This document shows positions 37,040 through 47,220 of a stretch of 64,000 bases of DNA, piece by piece (position 1 is the stretch's first letter; each line of letters opens with the position of its first letter). The DNA is from Candidatus Zixiibacteriota bacterium (GTDB taxonomy: Bacteria; Zixibacteria; MSB-5A5; UBA10806; 4484-95). The DNA lies in NCBI GenBank assembly GCA_024231855.1, contig JAAEQD010000148.1, positions 1 through 64,000 of the forward strand. The letters run 5' to 3'. Below the pieces are notes generated by a model. It did no database searches and was not told the DNA's origin. It saw only the letters and a program-made list of their open reading frames with translations. A program made the position numbers and the translations under genes.

Positions 37040-37756
37040 TTACTTCCTGACGATAAAACAAAACTGTCCGCAAAATATTAATTTCATACTATTTATCCAA
37101 AAATGATTTTTACCCGCTAATTTTCCAAATATCGATATTATTTTATTAAGAGGAGATTCCTTCTCCCACCAACGCGCAAAAAATCTAGGTCGGCCTAGAC
37201 CCCTTCTGATAATTAGTGTCAGAGAATCAATTCCAGGCCTGATTTCCTCAATGCTTAAACCTGCCTCATCAATTATAAGGCTGAATCCATAAGGAGTATA
37301 ATTCCAAAGACTGAACGCGTGGTAGGGTTCTAATTGAGAGGTAGATCCCAGAAAATATCCCCCGGGTTTTAATACTCGATGAACTTCCTTCAACAATTCT
37401 AACGGATATCGCACATGTTCAAAGGCCTGTCTGGTATAGATGATATCAAAGTGATTGTCAGCGAAAGGAATGTTTATTCCATCATATGTAATAAATTCAC
37501 AATCGGTTCTCTTGCGGGCATCGACTTCCGGAGAAACTTCAATATCCAAACCCGCCCATTTTATAACCTTGCTTTTTTTTCTAAAATAATCAACTGAGTC
37601 ACCGCCTCCGCAGCCCAGATCCAGAACATTTTCAATTTTGTGTTTTCCTTCAAAGAGGGTATCCGTAATCGTGTCTAAATTAACTTGTTTGCTGTGATTA
37701 GAGGGAATATAGTCTTTAAGTAGATCATTTAATTTATAAAATTTACTCGGTTCCAA
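37040..37756 (-). CDS. Class I SAM-dependent methyltransferase
   Basis: 238 residues. Motif I is VLDLGCGGGDSVDYF, motif II AGLDIEVSPEV, and motif IV FDIIYTRQAFEHVRYPLELLKEVHRVLKPGGYF is the UbiE/Methyltransf_11 pattern. It starts at TTG with AAAGG upstream. Such enzymes often act in lipid, quinone or surface-sugar biosynthesis; substrate unknown. Confidence 0.85.
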   Translation of the reverse strand: MEPSKFYKLNDLLKDYIPSNHSKQVNLDTITDTLFEGKHKIENVLDLGCGGGDSVDYFRKKSKVIKWAGLDIEVSPEVDARKRTDCEFITYDGINIPFADNHFDIIYTRQAFEHVRYPLELLKEVHRVLKPGGYFLGSTSQLEPYHAFSLWNYTPYGFSLIIDEAGLSIEEIRPGIDSLTLIIRRGLGRPRFFARWWEKESPLNKIISIFGKLAGKNHFWINSMKLIFCGQFCFIVRK

Positions 37757-37808
37757 ACCTGTACCTTTGCGCTATATATTTATATTCATTAGCTATATAT
37801 TGTATATT

Positions 37809-39476
37809 TTATATCATCGGCGGTTCAACGTACTCCCCGAAAACCTCCTTAAGCGTCGAGGTTATTTCCTCGACGGTAGTGTAGCTACGCACGCATTCCA
37901 GAAGCGGCGGCATGTGGTTGTCGCCCTTTTCGGCGGCTTTTTTCAGTTCGGCCAGCGCGTCTTTAACCTTTTCGTTATTGCGGTTTTTCTTCACTCCATC
38001 GAGGTTGGCCAACTGATCCCGGGCGACGGTTTTATCGATAATCAGAAGCGGTATTTCGACTTTCTCATTCTCTTCGATAAAGTCATTCACGCCGACAATG
38101 ACACGTTCCTTCTTCTCGATTTCAATCTGATAGCGATAGGCGCTCTGGGCGATCTCTTTCTGGAAATAGCCTTCCTCGATACATTTAAGCACGCCGCCGC
38201 GCTTCTCGATCTCATCGAAATAAGCCTCGGCTTCCTGTTCCATCTCGTTGGTTAGTTTCTCAACGAAATAGCTCCCGGCCAGCGGATCGATTACGTTAGC
38301 TACGCCGGTTTCATTAGCGATTAGCTGCTGAGTGCGAAGGGCTATCTTGACCGCGTGTTCGGAGGGTAAAGCCAGCGTTTCATCCATCGAGTTGGTGTGA
38401 AGCGACTGCGTTCCGCCAAGTACACCTGCCAAACCCTGAAACGCCGTGCGTACGATATTATTTTCGGGCTGCTGAGCGGTTAAGCTGCAGCCGGCTGTTT
38501 GGGTGTGAAACCTCATCAACCATGACCGAGGATCTTTGGCGCCGTATTTTTCTTTCATGTGGCGAGCCCAGATTCTGCGGGCCGCGCGATACTTGGCTAT
38601 CTCCTCGAAAAAGTCGGTATGCGAGTTGAAGAAATGCGACAGCCTCGGCGCGAACTCATCGACATTCTGGCCGGTCGCGATAGCCGATTCGACATAGCAG
38701 AAACCATTGGCCAGGGTGAAGGCTAGCTCCTGGGCGGCGGTAGCGCCGGCCTCACGGATATGATAACCCGAAATCGAAATCGTATTCCATTTCGGCACGT
38801 TTTCGGTACAGTACGACATCATATCGGTGATCAGTCTTATAGACGGTTCCGGCGGATAGATCCATTCTTTCTGCGCGATATACTCTTTAAGGATATCGTT
38901 TTGCAGCGTACCGGTGAGTTTTTCCGATGGCACACCCTGCTTTTCGGCAACCGCGATATACATCGCCAGCAAAATAGTCGAGGTGCAGTTGATCGTCATC
39001 GAGGTGGATATCTGGTCCAGCGAGATGCCATCGAATATTATTTCCATGTCCTTGAGTGTATCGACTGCCACGCCGCAAACACCGATCTCGCCGGCGGAAC
39101 GATCCGAATCGGAATCATAACCCATCAACGTTGGTAGATCGAAAGCCACAGATAAGCCGGTTTGGCCGCGTTCGAGGAGGTAATGATAACGCTCGTTGGT
39201 TTGCTTGGGCGTGCCGAATCCGGAGAACTGGCGCATGGTCCAGACTTTGCCACGATACATCGAGGCGTGTACGCCCCGGGTGTACGGATACTGCCCCGGA
39301 TAACCGATGTCCCTGTTGAAATCGATTCCTTCCACATCATCCGGACCGTATATCGGCTTGAGCTGTTTGGACGATACGGTCATGAATTTCTTACCCGGTG
39401 GGATTTTGGTTTTGGAGAAATCCTCCTCCCATTTCTCCCGGCCGGTGGTTTCAGTCTTTTTATTTACCTTGCTCAT
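37809..39476 (-). CDS. Methylmalonyl-CoA mutase large-subunit catalytic domain
   Basis: 555 residues. TIM-barrel half of the mutase with [25 protein letters not shown]-type substrate segment, [34 protein letters not shown] and [22 protein letters not shown]. It interconverts methylmalonyl-CoA and succinyl-CoA with adenosylcobalamin. The cobalamin-binding domain (DxHxxG) is absent, so a separate small subunit must exist elsewhere in the genome. Overlaps meaB by 4 bases, so both are made together. Confidence 0.95.
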   Translation of the reverse strand: MSKVNKKTETTGREKWEEDFSKTKIPPGKKFMTVSSKQLKPIYGPDDVEGIDFNRDIGYPGQYPYTRGVHASMYRGKVWTMRQFSGFGTPKQTNERYHYLLERGQTGLSVAFDLPTLMGYDSDSDRSAGEIGVCGVAVDTLKDMEIIFDGISLDQISTSMTINCTSTILLAMYIAVAEKQGVPSEKLTGTLQNDILKEYIAQKEWIYPPEPSIRLITDMMSYCTENVPKWNTISISGYHIREAGATAAQELAFTLANGFCYVESAIATGQNVDEFAPRLSHFFNSHTDFFEEIAKYRAARRIWARHMKEKYGAKDPRSWLMRFHTQTAGCSLTAQQPENNIVRTAFQGLAGVLGGTQSLHTNSMDETLALPSEHAVKIALRTQQLIANETGVANVIDPLAGSYFVEKLTNEMEQEAEAYFDEIEKRGGVLKCIEEGYFQKEIAQSAYRYQIEIEKKERVIVGVNDFIEENEKVEIPLLIIDKTVARDQLANLDGVKKNRNNEKVKDALAELKKAAEKGDNHMPPLLECVRSYTTVEEITSTLKEVFGEYVEPPMI

Positions 39477-40420
39477 GATTTATCCTGGTTTAACGATTCG
39501 ATAATTTCCGCTACTACCTGATAAGGGTTACTCTCCCCGTTCAGGATATGTTCAATATATATATTTAAGGCGCTCTCAGTCAAAAGATGTTTCGAAATAT
39601 ATTCTCTTAGCTCCATACCGAGAATCCGCCGTAAATCTGTTTCGACTTTGTGGCGGCGATGCCATCTGGCGTTGTCCGTTGATGTTAGATGTTGGCGATG
39701 TTTGTCGATTTGCCTGTAAAGATCATCCAGGCCAACATCATTGAGCGCCTGGGTGGCAATTACTGGGTAGTCCCAATCGTTTTTACCTCGTTTGCCCTCG
39801 AGAATCATATTGATTTCGCTGACGATATAATCGGCGCCGGGGCGATCGGATTTGTTGATCACGAATATGTCGGCGATCTCCATCAAGCCGGCCTTGAGCG
39901 CCTGGATCGAATCGCCGGATTCGGGCACCAGCACCACCACGGTGGTATCGCATGAATCGGCGATATCGAGTTCGACCTGGCCTACCCCCACTGTTTCAAT
40001 CAGGATAATCTCCTGACCGTAGGCATCCATAGCCATTGCCACCTCGCCCGTGGACGCAGCCAGCCCACCCGATGAGCCTCGTGTGGCCATTGAGCGGATG
40101 AAGACATTATCATATTGAGCCAGATTCTGCATCCTGATCCGGTCGCCTAGAAGGGCGCCGCCGGTGAAAGGCGAACTGGGATCGACCGCGATTATGCCGA
40201 CCGAGTTGTCGGTGTCATGGTAAATTATCGCCAGCTTGTCTACCAATGTCGATTTGCCGGCGCCGGGCGGCCCGGTCAGGCCGATCCGGAAGGCCTGGCC
40301 TGATTCGGCGTAGAGTTTGGGCAGAAGTTGCGGTAGTTGCCCGCCTTTATCCTCGATATGCGAGATCACCTTGGCCAGGGCCAACTTATCGCCTGTGAAG
40401 AATTTATCTAAAACGCTCAT
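39473..40420 (-). CDS. meaB: Methylmalonyl-CoA mutase-associated GTPase MeaB
   Basis: 315 residues. G1 loop [14 protein letters not shown] (about 47-60), switch regions around [27 protein letters not shown]3 [10 protein letters not shown] and G4 NKSD. MeaB/ArgK proteins protect the mutase from inactivation and gate loading of the cofactor. Its stop overlaps the mutase start, which confirms the functional pairing. Confidence 0.96.
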   Translation of the reverse strand: MSVLDKFFTGDKLALAKVISHIEDKGGQLPQLLPKLYAESGQAFRIGLTGPPGAGKSTLVDKLAIIYHDTDNSVGIIAVDPSSPFTGGALLGDRIRMQNLAQYDNVFIRSMATRGSSGGLAASTGEVAMAMDAYGQEIILIETVGVGQVELDIADSCDTTVVVLVPESGDSIQALKAGLMEIADIFVINKSDRPGADYIVSEINMILEGKRGKNDWDYPVIATQALNDVGLDDLYRQIDKHRQHLTSTDNARWHRRHKVETDLRRILGMELREYISKHLLTESALNIYIEHILNGESNPYQVVAEIIESLNQDKS

Positions 40421-40660
40421 TCAGAACATCCTTTGGTATACAGCTTTATATGATATAATATGGCGGATTTGATTGCAATTGGTTTTTGGGGATTTCGTGA
40501 GCGCTAGAGGTTCCCGTTTCTTCCTCTCTGGAGCGGATTCAGCAACCGCCGGTCAAGTCTACTTGGAATTTGACGTGTGCAATTACCCCCAACGACTTAA
40601 TAATATTGCTAATAAAAATGTATAAAATATCCGTAATATTGTTTTTTCTACCGGTAATAA

Positions 40661-40689
40661 TTGACTTCATTTGAAAAATTGTATAATAT
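40661..40689 (+). promoter_or_regulatory. Promoter region of the methylase-nuclease islet
   Basis: TTGACT followed at 17 bases by TAATAT; an alternative pair TTGAAA-N18-TATAAT lies a few bases further on. Either is 20-30 bases from the ATG at 40716, and the stretch is very AT-rich. Confidence 0.5.
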
Positions 40690-40715
40690 ATCTATATAAT
40701 AGGGGTATTTGAAGA

Positions 40716-41561
40716 ATGAATCAAAACAGCAATACAAAAACAAAACCAATTTTTAGATGGGCAGGAGGGAAAAGGTGGTTAATTAGACATATAAGACAAT
40801 TAGAATTACCTCGCTACAATAATTATCACGAACCCTTTTTTGGTGGTGGTTCAGTATTCTTTCATCTTAATCCCAAAAACGTATCATTCCTTTCTGATAT
40901 TAATCAAGAACTCATAATTGCCTATAAAGAAATAAAAAGAAATCCAACAAGATTGCTAGCAGAGGTTAACAGCTTTAAAATATGCCGCGAAGAATATGAT
41001 AAGATCAGAAAAATAAATGGAGGAAATCAGATAGGGCGAGCTACAAGATTCATGTATTTAAATAAGCATAGTTATAATGGTGTTTATAGAGTGAATCGAA
41101 ATGGAGAATACAACGTTCCCTATGGAAAAAGAAAATTGATAAATCCATATTATGACTTAAATGAGCTTAAGTTAGTAAAAAGAAGCCTCAAGTACTCCGT
41201 ATTGCAAGTACGCGACTTTTTTGATTCTCTAGATAATGTCAAGAAACACGATCTGGTGTTTCTGGATCCACCCTATACTGTCACACATACAAAAAATGGA
41301 TTTATAGGCTACAATGAGAAAATATTTTCATGGAACGATCAAGAAAGACTATCAAAATATGTAAAAGCAGTTAAACAAAAAAAAGCCTTTTATATTTTAA
41401 CTAATGCCAAACATCATTCTATTAGCAATTTATTTAGTAACTTTGACAAGCCAATTACATTATCTCGATATAGTTCAATCGGTGGGCATAATGCCAAGCG
41501 TGGTAGATTTCAAGAATATATTTTTTCCAATTTAGATCTTGGAGGATTAAATGGAAATTAA
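40716..41561 (+). CDS. DNA adenine methyltransferase of the Dam/D12 class
   Basis: 281 residues. AdoMet motif FRWAGGKR (13-20), EPFFGGGSVFFHL (39-51), and catalytic DPPY at 184-187 (FLDPPYTVT) mark an alpha-class N6-adenine methylase of the D12 family; GGHNAKRGRFQEYIF near the end is also typical. It overlaps the next gene by 11 bases. The product probably marks host DNA so that the nuclease encoded beside it spares it. The methylated site cannot be read from sequence alone; GATC is a plausible but unproven guess. Confidence 0.93.
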   Translation: MNQNSNTKTKPIFRWAGGKRWLIRHIRQLELPRYNNYHEPFFGGGSVFFHLNPKNVSFLSDINQELIIAYKEIKRNPTRLLAEVNSFKICREEYDKIRKINGGNQIGRATRFMYLNKHSYNGVYRVNRNGEYNVPYGKRKLINPYYDLNELKLVKRSLKYSVLQVRDFFDSLDNVKKHDLVFLDPPYTVTHTKNGFIGYNEKIFSWNDQERLSKYVKAVKQKKAFYILTNAKHHSISNLFSNFDKPITLSRYSSIGGHNAKRGRFQEYIFSNLDLGGLNGN

Positions 41562-43827
41562 AGGGCTCATATCCTCTCAGCGGATTACAAACAAAATGAT
41601 TCATGAACGAAAATCCGAGTTTATTAAAAAGAACATAAAAAAAAGCGATTTGACAGAGTATGTTAATAAAGGATGGGAATTGGTTCCTAATAAATTAAAA
41701 ACGAAGGACAGAATCAAGAAAAATAAATCACATGATAAGGCGTTTGAAGAAAGAGTTTGGGCATTATTGGCAAAAATGAAATTTGCTTATTTAAACGAAG
41801 ATAATAACTATAAAATTATTTATGAAATTAACAAAAAAAATAATAAAAAAATAGGAAAGCAAATCGATGTCTTTGCATTAGATGATGATACCGCATTAGT
41901 AATAGAATGTAAATCATCTTTTAGAAGAAGAAAAATCGCTTATCACAAAGAAATAAATGAGTATATTGGCATTAAAGAAAAACTAAGAAGTTATATTAGA
42001 AACAACTATGGTAGAAAATTGAAAGTTGCATTCTTATTTTGCACAAACAATTCAGTTCTAAGCGAAAATGATAAGGCAAGATTGGAAAATGAACAGGTAT
42101 GGCATTTTAACCAAGACGATTTAGAATATCTTGAACTTTTAGCGGATCATTTAGGATCAGCAGCAAAATACCAGCTATTCGGTATGTTATTTTTTGGTCA
42201 GAAGATACCAAGATTAGAAAACAGAGTCCCTGCCATAAAGGGAAAAATGAGAAGCGGACAATCATTCTACTCATTTAGTATAGAACCTGAATTTTTACTA
42301 AAAACCGGTTTTATTTTACATCGAGCTGACATTTCTCCAGATTCAAATAGTTCATACCAGCGACTTGTAAAAAAGAATAGATTGATTCAAATTGGGAAAT
42401 ATGTAGATAAAGGCGGGTACTTCCCAAATTCAATAATTGTTAATATTGAGACCAAGAAAAAGGATTTGAAGTTTGATGTAATAAAAAAAGATCATGATTC
42501 CAACACAATTCCTGGGATACTATACTTACCTCAAGTTTATAAAAGTATTTTTATAATTGATGGTCAACATAGACTATACGGATATTCCAGATCAAAGGAT
42601 TTTAAAAATCATTTAATTCCAGTGGTCGCATTTATAAACTTACCCGCCAAGGATCAAAGCGAAATATTCGTTGACATCAACCATAACCAAAAATCAGTAC
42701 CGGCAAACTTGCTAAGATCGATTATGGCAGATTTCCATTGGAATTCCTCTGACCCAAATCAGGCTATTTCAGCACTCAAAACACGAATCTTAACCGAAAT
42801 GAATTTCGATGAAGGAAGCCCATTATATAAGAAAATAGTGCTCTCTGAAGAGAAAAAAACACAGGAAAGATGTCTAACACTTCAGACCTTGATCAATAAT
42901 GGATTAAAAAGACCCGAACTTTTTGGGAAGGTTAAGGGAAAGTCGATAATTAAACCGGGACATCTATTTATAGAAAATTACGATAAAACATTACAAAGAT
43001 CAATTGAGTTTTTTAATATGTGTCTTGAGTATATCCACATAAACTTAAAGGATCAATGGGATAAGGGAAGCGGCGAAGGTGGATTTATTTCTATGAATAA
43101 TGGCATATGTGCTTGCTTTTTAATAATTTCAGAACTATTAGATTTTATTGCAACGAAAAAAGGAGTAAATCCCAAACAAGCAAGAATAGATATGTTAGCA
43201 TCTGAAATAGAAGCTTATCTTGAGCCTATTGTTGATTTCGTAATAGATCTTAACTTTGAGCAAACGAAAAAGCTCAGAGGATTATTCGGAGCGGGAGCCC
43301 CTGAAAAAATATTAAAGGAATTTCAATATGCTATAAATGAAAAATTTGATGATTACAATCCCCCAGGATTGCAGCAATGGGTTAAAGAGAGGTCTGGGCA
43401 ATTTAATGAAAAATGTATCTCGGTCGGTCAATACATTGAAAAGAACTTAATGCATGATTTTATAATTAAGAAGCTTAAAGAATCTTATGGAAAAGAAAAT
43501 TGGTGGTATGATAGCATTCCAGAGAAAATTCAAGTTAAGTGCTCCGAACGAAGAATAAGGGATAGTAAGAAAGCCAATGATTGGGAATATTTAGATCCAA
43601 TTGACTATAAAGAAATACTGCTCAAGAACTGGGACACCTTTGTGGATTATTATACACCACCTGATATGGCGAACGCTGCAAAATTAAAGAAATTGGGCTG
43701 GATTGTTCGCTTTAACGATATAAGAAAAAAATACTCGCACCCTCAACGTGAAAACACGACGGAAGAGGAATTTAACTTTTTAGTTAAAACAAAAGAGTGG
43801 TTATCAGAATCGCTAGGATGGACTTGA
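41551..43827 (+). CDS. PD-(D/E)XK nuclease - DGQHR (DndB-like) - HEPN fusion
   Basis: 758 residues in three parts. (1) N-terminal PD-(D/E)XK nuclease-like fold with E66, D106 and E119-C-K121 (IDVFALDDDTALVIECKSS). (2) DGQHR domain (about 235-560) with IIDGQHRLYGYS (DGQHR at 337-341) and FVDINHNQKSV, the ParB-like fold of DndB, which in phosphorothioation systems regulates DNA modification. (3) A C-terminal Swt1-like helical bundle with the HEPN motif RKKYSH (725-730). Such a protein could sense DNA modification state, cut DNA and kill the cell through RNA. AT-rich codon use sets it apart from flanking genes. Confidence 0.85.
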   Translation: MEIKGLISSQRITNKMIHERKSEFIKKNIKKSDLTEYVNKGWELVPNKLKTKDRIKKNKSHDKAFEERVWALLAKMKFAYLNEDNNYKIIYEINKKNNKKIGKQIDVFALDDDTALVIECKSSFRRRKIAYHKEINEYIGIKEKLRSYIRNNYGRKLKVAFLFCTNNSVLSENDKARLENEQVWHFNQDDLEYLELLADHLGSAAKYQLFGMLFFGQKIPRLENRVPAIKGKMRSGQSFYSFSIEPEFLLKTGFILHRADISPDSNSSYQRLVKKNRLIQIGKYVDKGGYFPNSIIVNIETKKKDLKFDVIKKDHDSNTIPGILYLPQVYKSIFIIDGQHRLYGYSRSKDFKNHLIPVVAFINLPAKDQSEIFVDINHNQKSVPANLLRSIMADFHWNSSDPNQAISALKTRILTEMNFDEGSPLYKKIVLSEEKKTQERCLTLQTLINNGLKRPELFGKVKGKSIIKPGHLFIENYDKTLQRSIEFFNMCLEYIHINLKDQWDKGSGEGGFISMNNGICACFLIISELLDFIATKKGVNPKQARIDMLASEIEAYLEPIVDFVIDLNFEQTKKLRGLFGAGAPEKILKEFQYAINEKFDDYNPPGLQQWVKERSGQFNEKCISVGQYIEKNLMHDFIIKKLKESYGKENWWYDSIPEKIQVKCSERRIRDSKKANDWEYLDPIDYKEILLKNWDTFVDYYTPPDMANAAKLKKLGWIVRFNDIRKKYSHPQRENTTEEEFNFLVKTKEWLSESLGWT

Positions 43828-43908
43828 ACTAAATCGATATAATTATACGGTCTGCGGACATCCCCTTCTACTGCCTACATAACATTATATTCAGGCTTGG
43901 CGGCTATA

Positions 43909-45615
43909 TCAGTTGCTGAGCCTGATATCTTTTATGCGGAGCTGAATCTTATCGGCGCCGTTCCAGTTGTTGAATTCCAGGACGTAAACGATATCGACGA
44001 AGGTTGGCCGGGTATGCATCATCTTGAGGAAATCACCGAGGCCAAAACCGATACAATCGAATACCTGACCGCCGCGGCGCACTTTAAATTTGAGATGATT
44101 CGAACCGACCCGATGGGGCGTGCCGACCACCTCGCATTGATAGGTGACGAAAACCGGCCTCATATTCTGAGGGCCGAACGGGGCGAACTGTTCGAGCACG
44201 TTGACCAGGTTATCATCAACGGCTTCCAGTTCGAGTTCGGAATCTATCTGGAGTTTGGGAATCAGATCTTCATCGGTGAGCATGCGCGTGGAGACCTGAT
44301 TGAGTTTTTCCCGGAAAGGTTCGATATTAGCAGGGTCAATCGATAAGCCGGCGGCGTATTTATGTCCGCCATACCGAAGCAGGTAATTTTCGCATTCCCT
44401 TAAAGCTTCATAGAGATGGAAACCCGGAATAGAGCGCGCCGAACCTTTGCCCTCTCCGCCGTCGATCGCGATCATCACTGTCGGACGGTTATATTTTTCG
44501 ACGATGCGGGAGGCGACGATTCCGATCACGCCTTGATGCCAACCAACAGATGCGAGGACTATGGCCCGATCCGTTTTCAGGTTGACCTGCTCGTCGATCT
44601 GATCCAACGCCTCATTAAGAGTGTGTACGTCGAGATCCTTGCGGCGTTTGTTTTCGGCGTTCAAAATCCTGGCGATAGCGTTGGCCTGGATTTCATCCTT
44701 GGTGGTGAGCAGTTTGATGGCTTTTTGGGCATCCCCAAGCCGACCCACGGCGTTAATTCGGGGCGCCAAGATAAACACAACCTGGCCGGTGCCGATTTTA
44801 TGTCCCATCACGCCGGCGATAAAGATCAGCGCTTTGAGACCCGGTTTATTGGTTTTAGCCAGTTGATCAAGGCCAAATTTTGTCAGTATGCGGTTCTCAC
44901 CGGCTAACGGTACGATATCGGCGGCTGTGCCCATCGCCACCAGATCGAGATGCTGTTCGAGTTCGGTTTCATCCTGCTTCAACCGTCGATATAACGCCTG
45001 GGCGAATTTAAAAGCGACCCCGACAGCCGACATCTCGCGGCCGGGTAAATCGGGCGAATCCAGTTTGGGATTTATGATGACGGCGGCTTTCGGCAGTTCG
45101 ACACCCGGTTCGTGATGGTCTGTTATAAGGCAGTCGATCCCCTTCTCACGGGCGATTTCGACCTCTTCAATGGCCGTTATACCGCAGTCGACGGAGATTA
45201 ACAAATCGATATCCCGCTTGACCGCTTCCTCCAAGCCATCCTCGGAGATCCCATAGCCTTCAACCAATCGATTGGGAAGATAATACGATACATTGGCGCC
45301 CAGACGGTTCAGCACCAGAAACATCAGCGAGGCGCTTGTAATGCCATCCACATCATAATCGCCATAGATCATGATCTTTTCATTGCTTTTCAAGGCCTGT
45401 ATTACGCGATCAACGCCCTCATTCATACCATTCATGATGAATGGATCAAACAGATATTTCAGGTTCGGATTAAGAAACTGATCGGCCTGCTCGAGGGTAA
45501 TGATACCGCGACTGCACAATATTTTCGCGGCTATATAGGGAATTTTAAATTGATCGGCTAATTTTTTAGCCTCTTCAACATGGGATTCGCTGGCAACTAC
45601 CCACTTCAAATCCAT
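43909..45615 (-). CDS. recJ: Single-strand-specific exonuclease RecJ
   Basis: 568 residues. DHH phosphoesterase motifs are YGDYDVDGITS (84-94), SVDCGI, DHHEPG and the family's second domain (DHHA1) with GGEGKGSARSIPGFHLYEAL and RYGGHKYAAGLSI. It degrades single-stranded DNA 5' to 3' in recombination and mismatch repair. Directly downstream of RNase P RNA. Convergent with the methylase-nuclease islet, with 81 bases between the stops. Confidence 0.96.
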   Translation of the reverse strand: MDLKWVVASESHVEEAKKLADQFKIPYIAAKILCSRGIITLEQADQFLNPNLKYLFDPFIMNGMNEGVDRVIQALKSNEKIMIYGDYDVDGITSASLMFLVLNRLGANVSYYLPNRLVEGYGISEDGLEEAVKRDIDLLISVDCGITAIEEVEIAREKGIDCLITDHHEPGVELPKAAVIINPKLDSPDLPGREMSAVGVAFKFAQALYRRLKQDETELEQHLDLVAMGTAADIVPLAGENRILTKFGLDQLAKTNKPGLKALIFIAGVMGHKIGTGQVVFILAPRINAVGRLGDAQKAIKLLTTKDEIQANAIARILNAENKRRKDLDVHTLNEALDQIDEQVNLKTDRAIVLASVGWHQGVIGIVASRIVEKYNRPTVMIAIDGGEGKGSARSIPGFHLYEALRECENYLLRYGGHKYAAGLSIDPANIEPFREKLNQVSTRMLTDEDLIPKLQIDSELELEAVDDNLVNVLEQFAPFGPQNMRPVFVTYQCEVVGTPHRVGSNHLKFKVRRGGQVFDCIGFGLGDFLKMMHTRPTFVDIVYVLEFNNWNGADKIQLRIKDIRLSN

Positions 45616-45646
45616 CTAATTTATCTCCAATGATTGATCTCTTATC

Positions 45647-45984
45647 AAGGCAGGTCTGTAAGCCGAGTTCTGTTCCCTAACGGGTGACGATCATCTATCT
45701 GGGATCGCGCTCGCGCACGACCTCAAGCGGCCTACCCGGGGATCAATTGAGGCGGGCAACCTCTCTCCCTCTATTTGGCTTTTCTTTCGGGTGGGGCTTG
45801 CCGTGCCATCGATGTCTCCATCGATGCGGTGGTCTCTTACACCGCCTTTTCACCTTTTCCCGGATGGGTAGTTTGTTTTCTGTGGCGCTTTCCGTGTCCT
45901 TACGGACCCCTCGTGTTACGAGGCACCCTGCCCTTGAAAGCTCGGACTTTCCTCCCCAAATGGGGCGACCGTCTAACCTGCCTT
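45647..45984 (-). ncRNA. rnpB: RNase P RNA
   Basis: About 338 bases. The conserved core is visible on the minus strand: GAGGAAAGTCCGAGCTT near the 5' end, GGGTGCCTCGTAACACGAGG, GTAAGAGACCACCGC and the closing ACAGAACTCGGCTTACAG. The 5' end AAGGCAGGT pairs with ACCTGCCTT at the 3' end to form helix P1, which sets the boundaries. This is a type A bacterial RNA that cuts the 5' leader from pre-tRNAs. It begins only about 19 bases after the lemA stop. Confidence 0.96.
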
Positions 45985-46003
45985 AGTTTTTATTTATCTT
46001 AAT

Positions 46004-46588
46004 CTAATCCCCGAATTTAACTTCAGGAACCGCTTTTGCCTCCTCGGGTACTTCGAAGTACTCCTTCGGCCCGAAATCGAACATCCCCGCGATCATATTT
46101 TTCGGGAATCCTCTAATCGAGCTGTTGTATCCTTTCACCTGTTCATTATATCGACGCCTGGCATTGGCAATCCTGTTTTCTGTTCCAGCCAGTTCGTCCT
46201 GTAAGCGCAAAAAATTCTCATTAGCCTTTAGCTGAGGATAATTCTCCACAACCATTAATAGACGGCTCAATAATCCACTTAACTCGTTTGAGGCTTTCAT
46301 CTTCTCCGGCACGGTGCCGCCACCGATTCTGGCGCGGGCATTAGCGATATTCTCAAAAAGCTCCTTCTCATGCTCGGCGTAGCCTTTAACGGTATTGACA
46401 TAATTCGGAATAAGATCATTTCGTCTCAATAACTGATTATCGATATCGGCCCAGGCGCCTTTTATACCCTCATCCTTCTTGACCAGGCTGTTGTAGCTGA
46501 CCATGAAATAGCCGCCTACCAGAAGTACAAAAAAGGCGACAATCGCGAAAATCACCAACCCGATCAAGCATCCTTTAGATAAAGCCAC
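46004..46588 (-). CDS. lemA: LemA family protein
   Basis: 194 residues. One N-terminal membrane helix (8-30, LIGLVIFAIVAFFVLLVGGYFMV), then the helical LemA domain: VKKDEGIKGAWADIDNQLLRRNDLIPNYVNTVKGYAEHE and ELAGTENRIANARRRYNEQVKGYNSSI. LemA proteins are membrane-bound helical proteins of unclear function. Starts at GTG with AAGGAG upstream. Downstream of the CHAT gene group; may not be co-transcribed (168-base gap). Confidence 0.93.
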   Translation of the reverse strand: MALSKGCLIGLVIFAIVAFFVLLVGGYFMVSYNSLVKKDEGIKGAWADIDNQLLRRNDLIPNYVNTVKGYAEHEKELFENIANARARIGGGTVPEKMKASNELSGLLSRLLMVVENYPQLKANENFLRLQDELAGTENRIANARRRYNEQVKGYNSSIRGFPKNMIAGMFDFGPKEYFEVPEEAKAVPEVKFGD

Positions 46589-46756
46589 AGTATCTCCTTT
46601 TCAACAACAATCCACCCCTTAATTCATTCCAAGCATTCATAATAGCTTCAAATGATCTCTTTGTCAAGATGTGAAATTTGGCGTAAGATTTATAATTGCC
46701 AATATGGACAACGCATTTTATATTAAGATGGCTGGATATCGGGTTTTCTATCCGGT

Positions 46757-47209
46757 TTAGTTGGCGCCCAGATAAAGCCAGTAGCCGATACCGAGAGCGA
46801 CTATCAGGAAGCTTCCGCAGATAAGCCAATAAGCCATGGTGAGATTTGTGTACTTGAAATCGGCGATTTTCTGGTAAGTCTCTTTAGCGTTATCCGGCGA
46901 GTTGCTGTAATATCGATATTTCTTGGATTTTAAAACGCGCAAGGCGTAAAACAATGCCGCCAGCCAGCCAAAAATCGGCAAGGCGTAGAGAACCACGTAC
47001 CATATATTGCCCTGGGGGATTTCTTTGATGCCCGAAAAGGCCAGCACCGCGGCGTAGATTCCCTGCATGACTGTTATCATGCCGATAAGCTGTTTGGCCG
47101 CCTCCTCGACAGAGTCGATTGACTTGCCGGTTATTTCTTTCATCTTGTCCAACCAGAAGGTGTCATCGTCGGTGAGGGGTTCGCCCTCCTGGATTTGATC
47201 GTCATTCAT
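46757..47209 (-). CDS. Three-helix membrane protein linked to the CHAT protein
   Basis: 150 residues. Acidic N-terminal cytoplasmic part (1-40), then three hydrophobic segments at about 41-60 (LIGMITVMQGIYAAVLAFSG), 69-90 (IWYVVLYALPIFGWLAALFYAL) and 125-147 (AYWLICGSFLIVALGIGYWLYL). No family recognised. It lies 11 bases after the zinc-ribbon gene, which overlaps the CHAT gene. This arrangement resembles toxin or effector genes next to caspase-like proteases, so it could be the target or the membrane effector; this is an inference only. Confidence 0.65.
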   Translation of the reverse strand: MNDDQIQEGEPLTDDDTFWLDKMKEITGKSIDSVEEAAKQLIGMITVMQGIYAAVLAFSGIKEIPQGNIWYVVLYALPIFGWLAALFYALRVLKSKKYRYYSNSPDNAKETYQKIADFKYTNLTMAYWLICGSFLIVALGIGYWLYLGAN

Positions 47210-47220
47210 AGGGTTAATCC

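Noticed and set aside
43897-44346. 149-residue plus-strand frame opposite recJ
   Set aside because: Antisense to conserved recJ motifs; no ribosome site.
45640-46000. Possible protein frames across 45684-46002
   Set aside because: They lie antisense to RNase P RNA, which explains the conservation and GC content.
46575-46829. 84-residue minus-strand frame between lemA and the membrane protein
   Set aside because: Overlaps the end of the membrane protein gene in another frame, no ribosome site and no domain pattern.
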